A stretch of 64,000 bases of DNA from Gp1-AA133 sp963850425 (GTDB lineage Bacteria > Acidobacteriota > Terriglobia > Terriglobales > Acidobacteriaceae), in contig CAWKLF010000005.1 in NCBI GenBank assembly GCA_963850425.1, positions 570,371 through 634,370 of the forward strand. The letters are read 5' to 3'. The first letter of the stretch is position 1, and each line of letters opens with the position of its first letter. A program made the translations under genes and the position numbers. Shown here one piece after another: positions 45,068 to 53,642 of the stretch. The notes below the pieces were generated by a model. That model was not told the origin of the DNA and did not search any database. It saw nothing but the letters and a program-made list of their open reading frames with translations.

Positions 45068-48000
45068 AGACCGACCAAACCCAATTCGGGACCATGCTCC
45101 ATGCACTGCAAGAGCGAGCCAAGGAATTGAACTGTCTGTACCAGGTGGGCGAACTCCTGAGCCAGTCCACTCGGCCTTTGGAGGAGATTCTCCGCGACAT
45201 CATCGAGGTTCTGCCGCCGGGCTGGCAATATCCACACGACTGTCAGGCTCGGATCGTGTTTGAAAATCTGACAATCCAGCCGCCTGATTTCCAAGAAACG
45301 CGATGGGTGCAAAAGGCCGACATCGTCGTGCAGGGTGAGACGCTTGGAGCGGTAGAAGTCTTCTACCGGAAGGACCTGCCGAGATCCGACGAAGGCCCGT
45401 TCCTCAAGGAAGAACGGAAGCTGATTGGGACGATCGCAGAGCGAATCTCAAGCGCGGTCACCCAAAGGCGGCTAAGAGCCGCGTTCGAGGGCTGGGCAGC
45501 AGCGGATCTAGTATCGGCTCAAGGGGACTGGCGTGTCGTGCTCGAGTTTCTGCGCGAAACGGACCCCGCCCTGTTGAAGCGGATTTCACGCAAATTAATC
45601 AATCACCTGAGCTGGAGCGGAGTCGAGGAGGCCAAGGAACTCCTTCGGAGCGGCGGGGCGATCTTGCCGCGCGAGCCAGGCCTTGCCGCCGATGGAAACA
45701 GGCCTCTTCCTCAGGATGCGCCCGGCCACTCCTCCGACTTGACAACGCAGGCACTCCGGATCGCTGGCGAACATTTGAGCGAGACCGAGATCCTCAATTG
45801 TGTGACTCGATGGATCAAAGAGGACAAGGCCAGCTTTTTGGTGCGAGCGCTTGAAAACCAGGACACTTCGCTAGGAGAAGTCATGGAGTGTGTCGAGCGT
45901 TATCGCCACATCGGCGTCGAGGAGGACGAACTTTCGCTCTATACCCAGAAGGGTTTGCGGGTATCGCTCATTCGGCGCTTCTTTTCCGAAAGCCTCGACT
46001 TCATCAACGTCGCTAAGAGGTTTATCGAGGTTAAGGATTTCTATGATCTGTTGGGTAAGGTCATTTTCCCGCCCGGCTGCCACGGGAAGCTGGGCGGTAA
46101 GAGTGCCGGTTTGTTCCTGGCCAGGAAGATCATCGACAAAGCCCCTGAAGCGAGCACACTTGTGCGCGACGTGAAGGTGCCGAGAACTTGGTATCTCACT
46201 TCCGATTGGATTCAGGACTTCGTGCACCATAACGATCTGGAAGACGTTCTCAACCGGAAATACATGGAGATCGACCAGGTTCGACAGGAGTACCCGCACT
46301 TGGTGGCTCTGTTTAAGAGATCGTCTTTCCCATCCGAATTTGCCAAGGGGCTGGCACTCGCGCTCGATGATCTCGGGGATGTTCCTCTCATTGTCCGCAG
46401 CTCAAGTCTTCTGGAAGACCGCCCCGGATCGGCTTTCTCCGGAAAGTACAAGAGCTTGTTCTTAGGGAACTGCGGGAGTAAGGAAGCGCGGCTGGTCGCA
46501 TTGATGGATGCCATTGCGGAGGTGTACGCCTCGATCTTTGGGCCGGATCCGACGGAATACCGGGCCGAGCGTGGACTGCTGGATGTCCACGAAGAAATGG
46601 GCATCATGATCCAGGAGGTCGTCGGCCAGACCGTCGGCAAGTACTTCTTGCCGGCGTGCTCTGGAGTTGCATTCACCAACAATGAGTTCCGCTGGTCTGC
46701 CCGCATCAAGCGTGAGGATGGCCTCATAAGGCTGGTACCTGGGTTGGGGACGCGTGCCGTGGACCGCGTCGCCGACGACTACCCAGTGCTAATCGCTCCG
46801 GGTCAGCCGAGTTTGCGTGTCAATGTCACGCCTGACGAAGTCCTCCGGTATTCGCCCAAGCGCATCGATCTCATCAATCTGGAAAGCAATGCCTTCGAGA
46901 CGGTCGAGGTCGCGGACCTCTTGCGCAATTCTGGCGCCGCATATCCCCAGATTCGCAATTTGGTGTCGCTCGTAAGCCATGACCGGATCGAGCCAATCAT
47001 CGGACCGATGCCTGATTTTGGTTCTCAGGATGTTGTTTTTACTTTTGAAGGACTAATTCGGAAGACCCCCTTCGTAAGCTGCATCCGTGAATTGCTGCAC
47101 CTGCTGCAATCCAAACTCGGAACCCCAGTAGACATGGAGTTCGCCTACGACGGGAAGGATTTCTATTTGCTGCAGTGCCGCCCCCAAAGCTACGGCGCTG
47201 ACACGCTTCCCGTCGCGATCCCGCAGAACCTACCGTCGGATAAAGTCATCTTCTCGGCTGCACATTTTGTTTCGAACGGGAAGGTGCCAGAAATCACTCA
47301 CATTGTGTATGTCGATCTCGAGGGCTATAGCCAGCTCCCGGATCAGACGGCCATGCGGGACGTCGGTCGCGCTGTTGGCAGGCTCAATAAGCTGTTGCCC
47401 AAACGCCAGTTTATCCTGGTCGGCCCCGGACGCTGGGGCAGCCGCGGAGACATCAAACTGGGCGTTCCGGTGACCTACTCCGATATCAACAACGCGGCAA
47501 TGTTGATCGAAGTAGCACGCCAGAGAGGAAATTACCTGCCAGAGCTGTCATTCGGAACCCACTTCTTTCAGGACCTCGTAGAGGCCTCGATCCGTTACCT
47601 GCCGCTATACCCCGACGATCCGTCCACAACGTTCCACGAACTATTTTTTCGACGGTCACGCAATGTACTTGAGGAGGTGCTTCCGGAGTTCGCACACCTT
47701 GCAGAAACGCTACGGGTAACCGATGTGCCGCTCGAAACTGGCGGACTCATCCTGCGGGTGCTGATGAATGCCGACTTGAACCAAGCAGTTGGGTTCCTGT
47801 CATCCCCGCAGCAGAATATTGTATCGATGGAATCCGAGGCGGAGTCTATTGATCGGGGTACGAATGAGCACTGGCGCTGGCGTTTTCGGATGGCACAAAG
47901 AATTGCGGCTGATCTCGATCCGCAAAAATTCGGAGTCAATGCCTTTTATCTAATCGGCAGCACCAAGAATGCCACCGCAGGGCCCGCCAGCGACATCGAC

Positions 48001-48240
48001 ATACTCTTGCATGTTCAAGGGAACGAAGAGCAGAGGAAAGAACTGACGCTCTGGCTCGAGGGTTGGAGCCGCTGCCTCGCGGAAATCAACTTCCTACGGA
48101 CTGGCTATCGCACAGATGGTTTACTGGACGTACACCTCGTTTCGGACAAGGACATAAAGGAACGTTCGAGCTTCGCCGTCAAAATCGACGCCATCACGGA
48201 TCCCGCGCGTAAACTGCCCATGAAAGATTCACCGGCCTAA
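45064..48240 (+). CDS. GAF-like / PEP synthase-like ATP-grasp / nucleotidyltransferase fusion
   Basis: 1058 residues. A GAF-like N-terminal domain (about 10-140), a helical linker, and the ATP-grasp domain (about 335-720) with 'GKLGGKSAGLFLARK', 'LIVRSSSLLEDRPGSAFSGKYKS' and 'MIQEVVGQTVGKYFLPACSGVAFT'. Then the 'FILVGPGRWGSRGDIKLGVPV..GTHFFQDL' region shared with the previous gene (about 775-850). The last ~110 residues are a Pol-beta-type nucleotidyltransferase: 'LIGSTKNATAGPASDIDILLH' with the GS and DxD of the active site. No phosphohistidine or PEP-barrel domain. A paralogue pair with the previous gene. Substrate unknown; possibly an unusual protein- or metabolite-modifying enzyme. Confidence 0.85.
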   Translation: MKTDQTQFGTMLHALQERAKELNCLYQVGELLSQSTRPLEEILRDIIEVLPPGWQYPHDCQARIVFENLTIQPPDFQETRWVQKADIVVQGETLGAVEVFYRKDLPRSDEGPFLKEERKLIGTIAERISSAVTQRRLRAAFEGWAAADLVSAQGDWRVVLEFLRETDPALLKRISRKLINHLSWSGVEEAKELLRSGGAILPREPGLAADGNRPLPQDAPGHSSDLTTQALRIAGEHLSETEILNCVTRWIKEDKASFLVRALENQDTSLGEVMECVERYRHIGVEEDELSLYTQKGLRVSLIRRFFSESLDFINVAKRFIEVKDFYDLLGKVIFPPGCHGKLGGKSAGLFLARKIIDKAPEASTLVRDVKVPRTWYLTSDWIQDFVHHNDLEDVLNRKYMEIDQVRQEYPHLVALFKRSSFPSEFAKGLALALDDLGDVPLIVRSSSLLEDRPGSAFSGKYKSLFLGNCGSKEARLVALMDAIAEVYASIFGPDPTEYRAERGLLDVHEEMGIMIQEVVGQTVGKYFLPACSGVAFTNNEFRWSARIKREDGLIRLVPGLGTRAVDRVADDYPVLIAPGQPSLRVNVTPDEVLRYSPKRIDLINLESNAFETVEVADLLRNSGAAYPQIRNLVSLVSHDRIEPIIGPMPDFGSQDVVFTFEGLIRKTPFVSCIRELLHLLQSKLGTPVDMEFAYDGKDFYLLQCRPQSYGADTLPVAIPQNLPSDKVIFSAAHFVSNGKVPEITHIVYVDLEGYSQLPDQTAMRDVGRAVGRLNKLLPKRQFILVGPGRWGSRGDIKLGVPVTYSDINNAAMLIEVARQRGNYLPELSFGTHFFQDLVEASIRYLPLYPDDPSTTFHELFFRRSRNVLEEVLPEFAHLAETLRVTDVPLETGGLILRVLMNADLNQAVGFLSSPQQNIVSMESEAESIDRGTNEHWRWRFRMAQRIAADLDPQKFGVNAFYLIGSTKNATAGPASDIDILLHVQGNEEQRKELTLWLEGWSRCLAEINFLRTGYRTDGLLDVHLVSDKDIKERSSFAVKIDAITDPARKLPMKDSPA

Positions 48241-48241
48241 G

Positions 48242-49168
48242 CTAGAGCAAACCCCGCGTAGCAGACTCGGGTGACTCCAGATCAAAACGCACCAGCGCCA
48301 ACTCAGGGCCATCATGCGCGCCGTTTATAGAGACGGTTCGCCCAATCCGGATTTTCCATTCGCCGCTCAAGCGCGCGGACTCGTGTATGTGGCCGTGCAA
48401 AGTTAACAGTGGTTGCCGCTCCTCAATAAATCGCTTCACTGCGATGCTGCCCACGTGCACATCCAGCGGAACTTGCTCGTAAGTCTTCCCATCGAGTGCC
48501 GCTCGGTCCAAGGGCGTATCGCATGGTGGTGTGTGGAGAAGAAGCACTGCGCGATCAAGAGGGTCTTCTCCTACAAGGGAAGCGAGATCTTTCTGGATCG
48601 TGGCCCATTTGATCTCGCTTTCTTCGGTTGGCACGGTTCTACTGCCCTCCTCCGGAGACACACAGCCAGGCGGGACGTACCGGGAAACGTCGTAACGTTC
48701 CCAGTCCTTCAGCAAGAATGGGGTCGGTGGAACGTAAGCAAGACCATAGATGGCGAAATCCCCCAAGAGACTTTTCTGTTCGTGGGCGTAGTGCCAGAGG
48801 CCATTGGCTCCGGCCGCAACGAAGTCTTCCTCACAACGACGTGGGTCGTCGTTACCGAGGATGAGGAAGATGTCGGGATAGTAGTCGCCTAGGACATCAC
48901 GGACTCTTGTGAAAGCTGGGACGAGATAGTCTTGAACAAAATCTTCATGTCCGAATTGCATTACCCCGAGAACCGAGGGAGGAAGCAAATCTCCACCGAG
49001 GAATACGGCAGTAGGACGATGCCTGGTAATTGATGTGAGTAATTTGTCGTAGCGATCGATTTTTCCGTGTAAATCCGTGGCGAAGAAGCAGGTCGGCAAG
49101 ACAAGTCCCTTCTGTCGCTTCGCCACAATCTTATAGGCCAACGTACCTGAGAGGCCATCGACCTCCAC
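48242..49168 (-). CDS. Calcineurin-like metallophosphoesterase
   Basis: 308 residues from GTG 49168, which has GGGAGGG at 7 nt; the frame is open to 49456 but that part does not look like protein. All metal motifs are present: 'FFATDLHGKID' (DxH), 'FLGGDLLPP' (GD), 'LILGNDDPR' (GND), 'LLLHTPPCDTPLD' and 'TLHGHIHES' (GHxH). It hydrolyses a phosphoester or phosphodiester of unknown identity. Its end is 1 nt from the end of the fusion gene, tail to tail, so it is likely controlled separately but stays in the same island block. Confidence 0.88.
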   Translation of the reverse strand: MEVDGLSGTLAYKIVAKRQKGLVLPTCFFATDLHGKIDRYDKLLTSITRHRPTAVFLGGDLLPPSVLGVMQFGHEDFVQDYLVPAFTRVRDVLGDYYPDIFLILGNDDPRRCEEDFVAAGANGLWHYAHEQKSLLGDFAIYGLAYVPPTPFLLKDWERYDVSRYVPPGCVSPEEGSRTVPTEESEIKWATIQKDLASLVGEDPLDRAVLLLHTPPCDTPLDRAALDGKTYEQVPLDVHVGSIAVKRFIEERQPLLTLHGHIHESARLSGEWKIRIGRTVSINGAHDGPELALVRFDLESPESATRGLL

Positions 49169-49518
49169 GCAAGCGCCCTCCCGCGAAAGAACCGAGTGGG
49201 ACTGCAGAGGAACTGCTCGGCCTGGTCCGCGACCCCGATCGTAGGCTTTTGTGCGAAACTCGATCTGCAAGTCAATGAAAACACAATGTGCGTTCGGTAC
49301 GTAGCACTCCCATGAGATGAAACCGATTGGATCGATCCGCGATTCAATCGGATACCGTCGCGTTCCTGTCAAGGTTGGCCTTGGGAGGCGTAAAGCACAA
49401 CTGGGAATGTGCGTCGGTATCCCGTTTTTAGACACTGGCGCCTGCGGAGCGCACAAAAAAGCGCAAAAAACAGCAGGTGTTTGTTGAGCCTGCTAAATAT
49501 AAGTGGTTGAAAAAAAGC

Positions 49519-49575
49519 AGAGTGACGGTTTGCTAAACCGCAGGTCGGCGGTTCGACTCCGCCCGGGGCCTCCAG
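49519..49575 (+). repeat. Right attachment repeat (tRNA-Arg 3' fragment)
   Basis: A copy of tRNA-Arg from the anticodon arm to just past CCA, with two mismatches (T at 49523, G at 49532). There is no 5' half, so it cannot be a working tRNA. It fits the displaced 3' end of the original tRNA after integration. Confidence 0.8.
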
Positions 49576-49602
49576 TCTCCGAGTCGACTCTCCAATTTTA
49601 TT

Positions 49603-49641
49603 GAAAAGAAAAAAGGGCGCCGGTCAGATCGACCAGCGCCC
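49603..49641 (-). terminator. Terminator of the porin gene
   Basis: On the minus strand, GGGCGCTGGTC / GACCGGCGCCC (11 bp with one G-U) is followed by a run of T. It lies 17 nt after the porin stop. Confidence 0.92.
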
Positions 49642-49657
49642 CGCGTGGATCGACAGT

Positions 49658-51475
49658 TTAGAACGAGTAGATCAAGTCGAACTGCAGTCGGTTGAGGTAT
49701 GGTTCGACTTGCCCGGCTTTCACGCCCGCGGCCAGTGCGGAGTTGAGCAGGTTCGAATTGAGTGTGCGTCCGTGCCACAACGTGAAGCTGGCCACGGTGT
49801 TGGCGCGAATCTTCCACAGGGCATAGATGCGGTGTTGCAGGACGTTGGTAGGAGCGCGTTGATCGCTTTCATTGAAGGAGGCGATCACGGAATCCTGTTC
49901 CTGACGCACCCATGCGTAGCCGAACTGCAGGTCGCCCCGGTTCTTTTGCTGGCCCACGCTCACGTCAATCAGATACCCGTGGGATTGTTTGCCCAGGCTG
50001 GTGTTGACCGCCGGCCGGCTCGATGTGCAAGTGACGACCAGCGTGACTGGATCCTGGGTACAACCGCTGCGGGCGCTCGTGGTGAAGGGATGGTCGGCGG
50101 CGTTTAAGTTGTTCTCATACTCCAGCAGAAGGTTAATGGGGAAACGCGCCGATGGAGTCTTGATCTGGTTGTTGATGATGAAGTCGGCGTAAAGGAAGTT
50201 GGAGAGGAAATGCCAGACGGGCGCATTCGGTTTGGTCAGATCAACCCAAGCCGAGTTGGTCATCCCGTTGGGCGCGAAAACGCACCCGTTGGAGCCGGGC
50301 ACGTTGATCGGAACCGTTGGCAAGCCGTTGCCAGCGCCCGTTACCGAAGGATTCGAGCAGCCGGGACCTTCCCCGGGCACTGGAATTGGGCCGGTGTTGC
50401 CGCCTGATGGCGTCGTCGTTGGGTTGCCGTTCAAACCGGCGTTGGTGGCCGCGACTGCGAAAGCGCTGGAGTTCAGGATCGCATCGGGGTAACGCCAGTT
50501 CAAGATCGAGAACGAAGGCGTAGCGGTCCAGCGTCCGAACTCGAGTCTTGCTGAAGCCTGGCCGCCGACGGCGAACGAGTCATGGCCGTGGTACAGCCCG
50601 CCCGTGCCCGACGCTTCGTTGTAGGTCAACTGCATCGCCTGTACGGTCAGGTTCTTCACGACCGGCGTGCGCTTGATGTCGAACGACAGTTTCTCATCGA
50701 AGCCTTCCGGGTTGAGGTCGGAGTCGAAGGTCATGGAAGTTCTCTGCCACGGATAGAGGAACTTGCCGCCGGTCAGCGAGAGCCAGCGGTGTGCGACCGG
50801 GTTATAGGTGACGTAGGCCCGGTCGAGACCGATGGTCTTGCGGTCGAAGTTGTTGGTGAGCGACTCGTTGGTAGTAGTAGGGTCGCCAAAAGATCCGGTG
50901 GCAAGGGCAATGCCCCCGAGAAAGTCGTCATTCAGCTTTCCGTCAAATCCGAAGCGAACGCGGATGCGCGCGCGGTTTCGGTCCGCGACTCCCTTCTGGA
51001 AAAAATCTTCGCCGCGAACACGCACGTCACCAGCCCAACGGAATCGGCCCAGGGCGCCTTCAATCAGCGAAACCCGCTTCTGTTCGTCCTGCGAAGTCAG
51101 CAACTGATTCTGCACGGTGGTCTTGACGTCGGTGAGGTCGGAGTTGAGCTTGGCAACGGAATCCTTATCGGCGCTGGCGCTAGCGGCGGCCACAGCTTTC
51201 TGTTCGGCCTCGGTTGCGGCAGTCTGAGCTTGTTGAGCAGCCTGCTGGGCGGACTGCACCGCCTGGTCTCGTTGGGTGAGAGATTGCTGCAGCTGCTGAA
51301 TCTGTTGCTGCTGTGCCGCAAGGGCGTCTTTCAGGGCTTGCACATCCGCGGCAGTCACTGCCGGTTCCGCGGGTTTGGACCGCGCTTTCTTCGTTTTGGA
51401 ACGCGGTGTCGCCGTCTGCGCGACCAGACTCGTCATGAGCAGAGGCACAACAAGCCACGCGAATGAAGCTTTCAT
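49658..51475 (-). CDS. Outer-membrane porin with N-terminal coiled coil
   Basis: 605 residues. A signal peptide is followed by a basic stretch and a Gln-rich coiled coil (about 45-130, 'QQQQIQQLQQSLTQRDQAVQ'), then a beta-barrel of about 450 residues with alternating aromatic strands ending in 'YLNRLQFDLIYSF', the terminal Phe needed for barrel insertion. 'GRFRWAGDVRVRGEDFFQKG' is typical of the putative-porin family (Porin_5-like). Coiled coils of this sort tether the barrel to the cell wall. Solute unknown. It is the first backbone gene after the island. Confidence 0.88.
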   Translation of the reverse strand: MKASFAWLVVPLLMTSLVAQTATPRSKTKKARSKPAEPAVTAADVQALKDALAAQQQQIQQLQQSLTQRDQAVQSAQQAAQQAQTAATEAEQKAVAAASASADKDSVAKLNSDLTDVKTTVQNQLLTSQDEQKRVSLIEGALGRFRWAGDVRVRGEDFFQKGVADRNRARIRVRFGFDGKLNDDFLGGIALATGSFGDPTTTNESLTNNFDRKTIGLDRAYVTYNPVAHRWLSLTGGKFLYPWQRTSMTFDSDLNPEGFDEKLSFDIKRTPVVKNLTVQAMQLTYNEASGTGGLYHGHDSFAVGGQASARLEFGRWTATPSFSILNWRYPDAILNSSAFAVAATNAGLNGNPTTTPSGGNTGPIPVPGEGPGCSNPSVTGAGNGLPTVPINVPGSNGCVFAPNGMTNSAWVDLTKPNAPVWHFLSNFLYADFIINNQIKTPSARFPINLLLEYENNLNAADHPFTTSARSGCTQDPVTLVVTCTSSRPAVNTSLGKQSHGYLIDVSVGQQKNRGDLQFGYAWVRQEQDSVIASFNESDQRAPTNVLQHRIYALWKIRANTVASFTLWHGRTLNSNLLNSALAAGVKAGQVEPYLNRLQFDLIYSF

Positions 51476-51787
51476 CTGTCCCTATCTCCCTGTTTTGCCT
51501 GTTGTTTGGGGCGACATGAAACAGTCACACTAGTCTTGCCAACTAGCGTGGTGCATTCGCCGTTTCTTTGTCGCAGCCTCTTTGCCAGGTCCAGTCGGTT
51601 TTATGCGTCACGTGTTACAGGAGGGTTACAGGCTGGTGAATTTCTGATGAAACACCGGGAAGTGGGTCGGAAATATTGGGTTTTGATGCAACCTGCAAAG
51701 ATCGAGGCGCGGTGTTTGAGGGAAACACGACTTCGATCGAAATCAGGCACCGCTATCATTGCGGAAGATTTTTTCGGAAAACAAATC
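51476..51787. other. Non-coding gap upstream of the porin gene
   Basis: About 310 nt holding the porin promoter region. No gene or clear site is visible. Confidence 0.4.
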
Positions 51788-52216
51788 TCAGTGCTGTTTC
51801 TTCGCTTTTAGAACCGCTCGCTGGACCTTTCCGATGTCTTCGGTCGCGTTCTTCTCTACGTTGTCAATGGAGGACAGGCGGACCCAGTGGCTCACCAAGG
51901 AGCCTTTTTCGGAAACCAGAACCACGCTCAGTGCAGCCCGTTCGTGCTCTTCTCCGGTATCCACCCCGGCGACGTCGAGCGCGTAAGTGGCTGCGCGCAG
52001 ATCTTCGACCGGGCAGAATGCGGTGGACTTCTTGATGGCGTCTTGCAGGCCGGAAACGTAGATCTTGGTCGCGGCATCCTTCTCGCCAAAATCGCTCTGC
52101 AGAAAGATGGTGGTGATGCCCGGATGAGCATTCAGGTTGGGGCATGCCGCTGCATACGCCTGTGGCGACGCCTGCACCAGCACGGCGATAAGTAATCCGA
52201 GAAACGTTTTTTGCAT
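51788..52216 (-). CDS. Exported protein of unknown function
   Basis: 142 residues from ATG 52216 (GAGG upstream); the frame opens 54 nt earlier without a ribosome site. A signal peptide ends near 'AYAAAC', and the mature part has two Cys (one right after the cut, one in 'STAFCPVEDL') and a mixed alpha/beta pattern. No family recognised. Confidence 0.7.
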   Translation of the reverse strand: MQKTFLGLLIAVLVQASPQAYAAACPNLNAHPGITTIFLQSDFGEKDAATKIYVSGLQDAIKKSTAFCPVEDLRAATYALDVAGVDTGEEHERAALSVVLVSEKGSLVSHWVRLSSIDNVEKNATEDIGKVQRAVLKAKKQH

Positions 52217-52327
52217 CCGAAAAACCTCTAGTAACGGGATGAGGCCCACCAATGGAAATGACGCTGCCAAATTTAATCTGAACAGGGCCCGAACTGAATC
52301 AATTGTATCGGACCATGGTGGTTCGCC

Positions 52328-53641
52328 TTGAGCGCGGTTGCAGTCAACGACATCACCGACGGCCGGGCGGGCGATGACGTATCATCGAATGAGAACATGC
52401 GGATTCTGTTCGAAATCTTTGGCCAAACCCTGGGCACACTCTGGGCGCACAAATTACGTTCCCTGCTGACGATGTTCGGCATCGCCTGGGGCGTGGGCTC
52501 ACTGTTGCTCCTGGTCGGTTTGGGTGAAGGATTTCGGTCGGGCAACCGAAAGCAATTTGACTCGCTGGGCGAGAACGTGATGTTCGTATGGGGCGGCCGG
52601 GCGCCCGCCGTCGAGGGTAGCTTCACTGGACTGCGTCAGTACTACCTTACTTACAAGGATTACCTCGACATTCTCACGAACTGTCCCGACGTGAAGGCCG
52701 CGGTGCCCGTCATCTCGCGACAGGACCTCCGTTCGGTGAGCGATTTTTTTCAAAGTAGCGGGCAGTTGCTGGGAGTGCCGCCGTTGTTCAACCAAATTCG
52801 GTATATCCCGATTCGTGAGGGAAGGTGGCTGAATGACCTCGACGACGCACAAAGACGCCACGTCATCATTCTTGGCGATGAAGCTCGGCGCATTCTTTTT
52901 CCCGGCCGGCCCTCGGTCGGGAGCACGATCACGATTAACGGCATTCGCTTTGAAGTGATTGGAACCCTGCTGCCGATCGGTCACGGAGATAACAACACTC
53001 TCAATCTCCGCATGTTCATTCCGTTCAACACCATGAGGCAGGATTTCCCGCCCACCATGGATGTCAAGAACGCTATCTCATTCATTAACTACCAGCCGAA
53101 GTCGCGCGCTTTGCATGAGACGGCGAAGCTTGAAGTGCACAAGGTGCTGGGGCGCAACCACGGTTTTGATGCTTCCAACCCGGATGCATTCGACGAGTGG
53201 GACACGATTCGAACCGCCGATAACGTGGGCAAGATTTTTGATGCCATGAATGTATTTTTGGGCAGCGTAGGCCTCGTGACGCTCGCACTGGGCGCGATCG
53301 GGATTATCAACATCATGCTGGTGGCCGTTGCGGACCGGACGCGTGAGATTGGCCTGCGCAAAGCAATCGGAGCGACCAACGGAAGCATCATGTTCCAGTT
53401 CTTTGTAGAGGGGGCGTTCCTGACGCTGCTGAGCGGCGGCATCGGAATTGCCTTTGCGGCCGGGCTGATGTCGGCGCTGTCGACGTTGCCATCGCCTCCG
53501 GGCTTTGATCCACCGAAGCTGGTGCCTTCGACCGCCGCACTAGCCATTGGATCGCTCGCCATTGCCGGTGTGGCCGCGGGACTTTATCCGGCGCGCCGGG
53601 CCGCCATGCTGCAACCCGTGGACGCCCTGCGCAAGGAATAG
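52328..53641 (+). CDS. ABC transporter permease, MacB/FtsX type
   Basis: 437 residues from TTG 52328; ATG 52397 is a good alternative start, just before the family's usual beginning 'FGQTLGTLWAHKLRSLLTMFGIAWGVGS'. One N-terminal helix, a large periplasmic domain (MacB_PCD type), and three C-terminal helices with 'GAIGIINIMLVAVADRTREIGLRKAIGA', the classic coupling-helix signature. No ATPase is next to it. Followed directly by a second permease. Confidence 0.9.
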   Translation: MSAVAVNDITDGRAGDDVSSNENMRILFEIFGQTLGTLWAHKLRSLLTMFGIAWGVGSLLLLVGLGEGFRSGNRKQFDSLGENVMFVWGGRAPAVEGSFTGLRQYYLTYKDYLDILTNCPDVKAAVPVISRQDLRSVSDFFQSSGQLLGVPPLFNQIRYIPIREGRWLNDLDDAQRRHVIILGDEARRILFPGRPSVGSTITINGIRFEVIGTLLPIGHGDNNTLNLRMFIPFNTMRQDFPPTMDVKNAISFINYQPKSRALHETAKLEVHKVLGRNHGFDASNPDAFDEWDTIRTADNVGKIFDAMNVFLGSVGLVTLALGAIGIINIMLVAVADRTREIGLRKAIGATNGSIMFQFFVEGAFLTLLSGGIGIAFAAGLMSALSTLPSPPGFDPPKLVPSTAALAIGSLAIAGVAAGLYPARRAAMLQPVDALRKE

Positions 53642-53642
53642 C

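Larger units (their letters stand above)
22026..49575. mobile_element. Probable genomic island inserted at tRNA-Arg
   Basis: An intact tRNA-Arg stands at the left edge, and a same-direction copy of its 3' half, ending in the same CCAG, at the right edge. This is the usual footprint of site-specific integration at a tRNA 3' end. The cargo differs in kind from the housekeeping genes on both sides: two-component system, multicopper proteins, giant secreted protein, dormancy genes. I found no integrase, excisionase or conjugation gene, so the element is either decayed or was moved by functions elsewhere. Confidence 0.6.

Noticed and set aside
49519..49590. A second tRNA gene
   Set aside because: Only the anticodon arm, T-arm and 3' acceptor are present. 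No 5' acceptor or D-arm precedes it, so it is a fragment.
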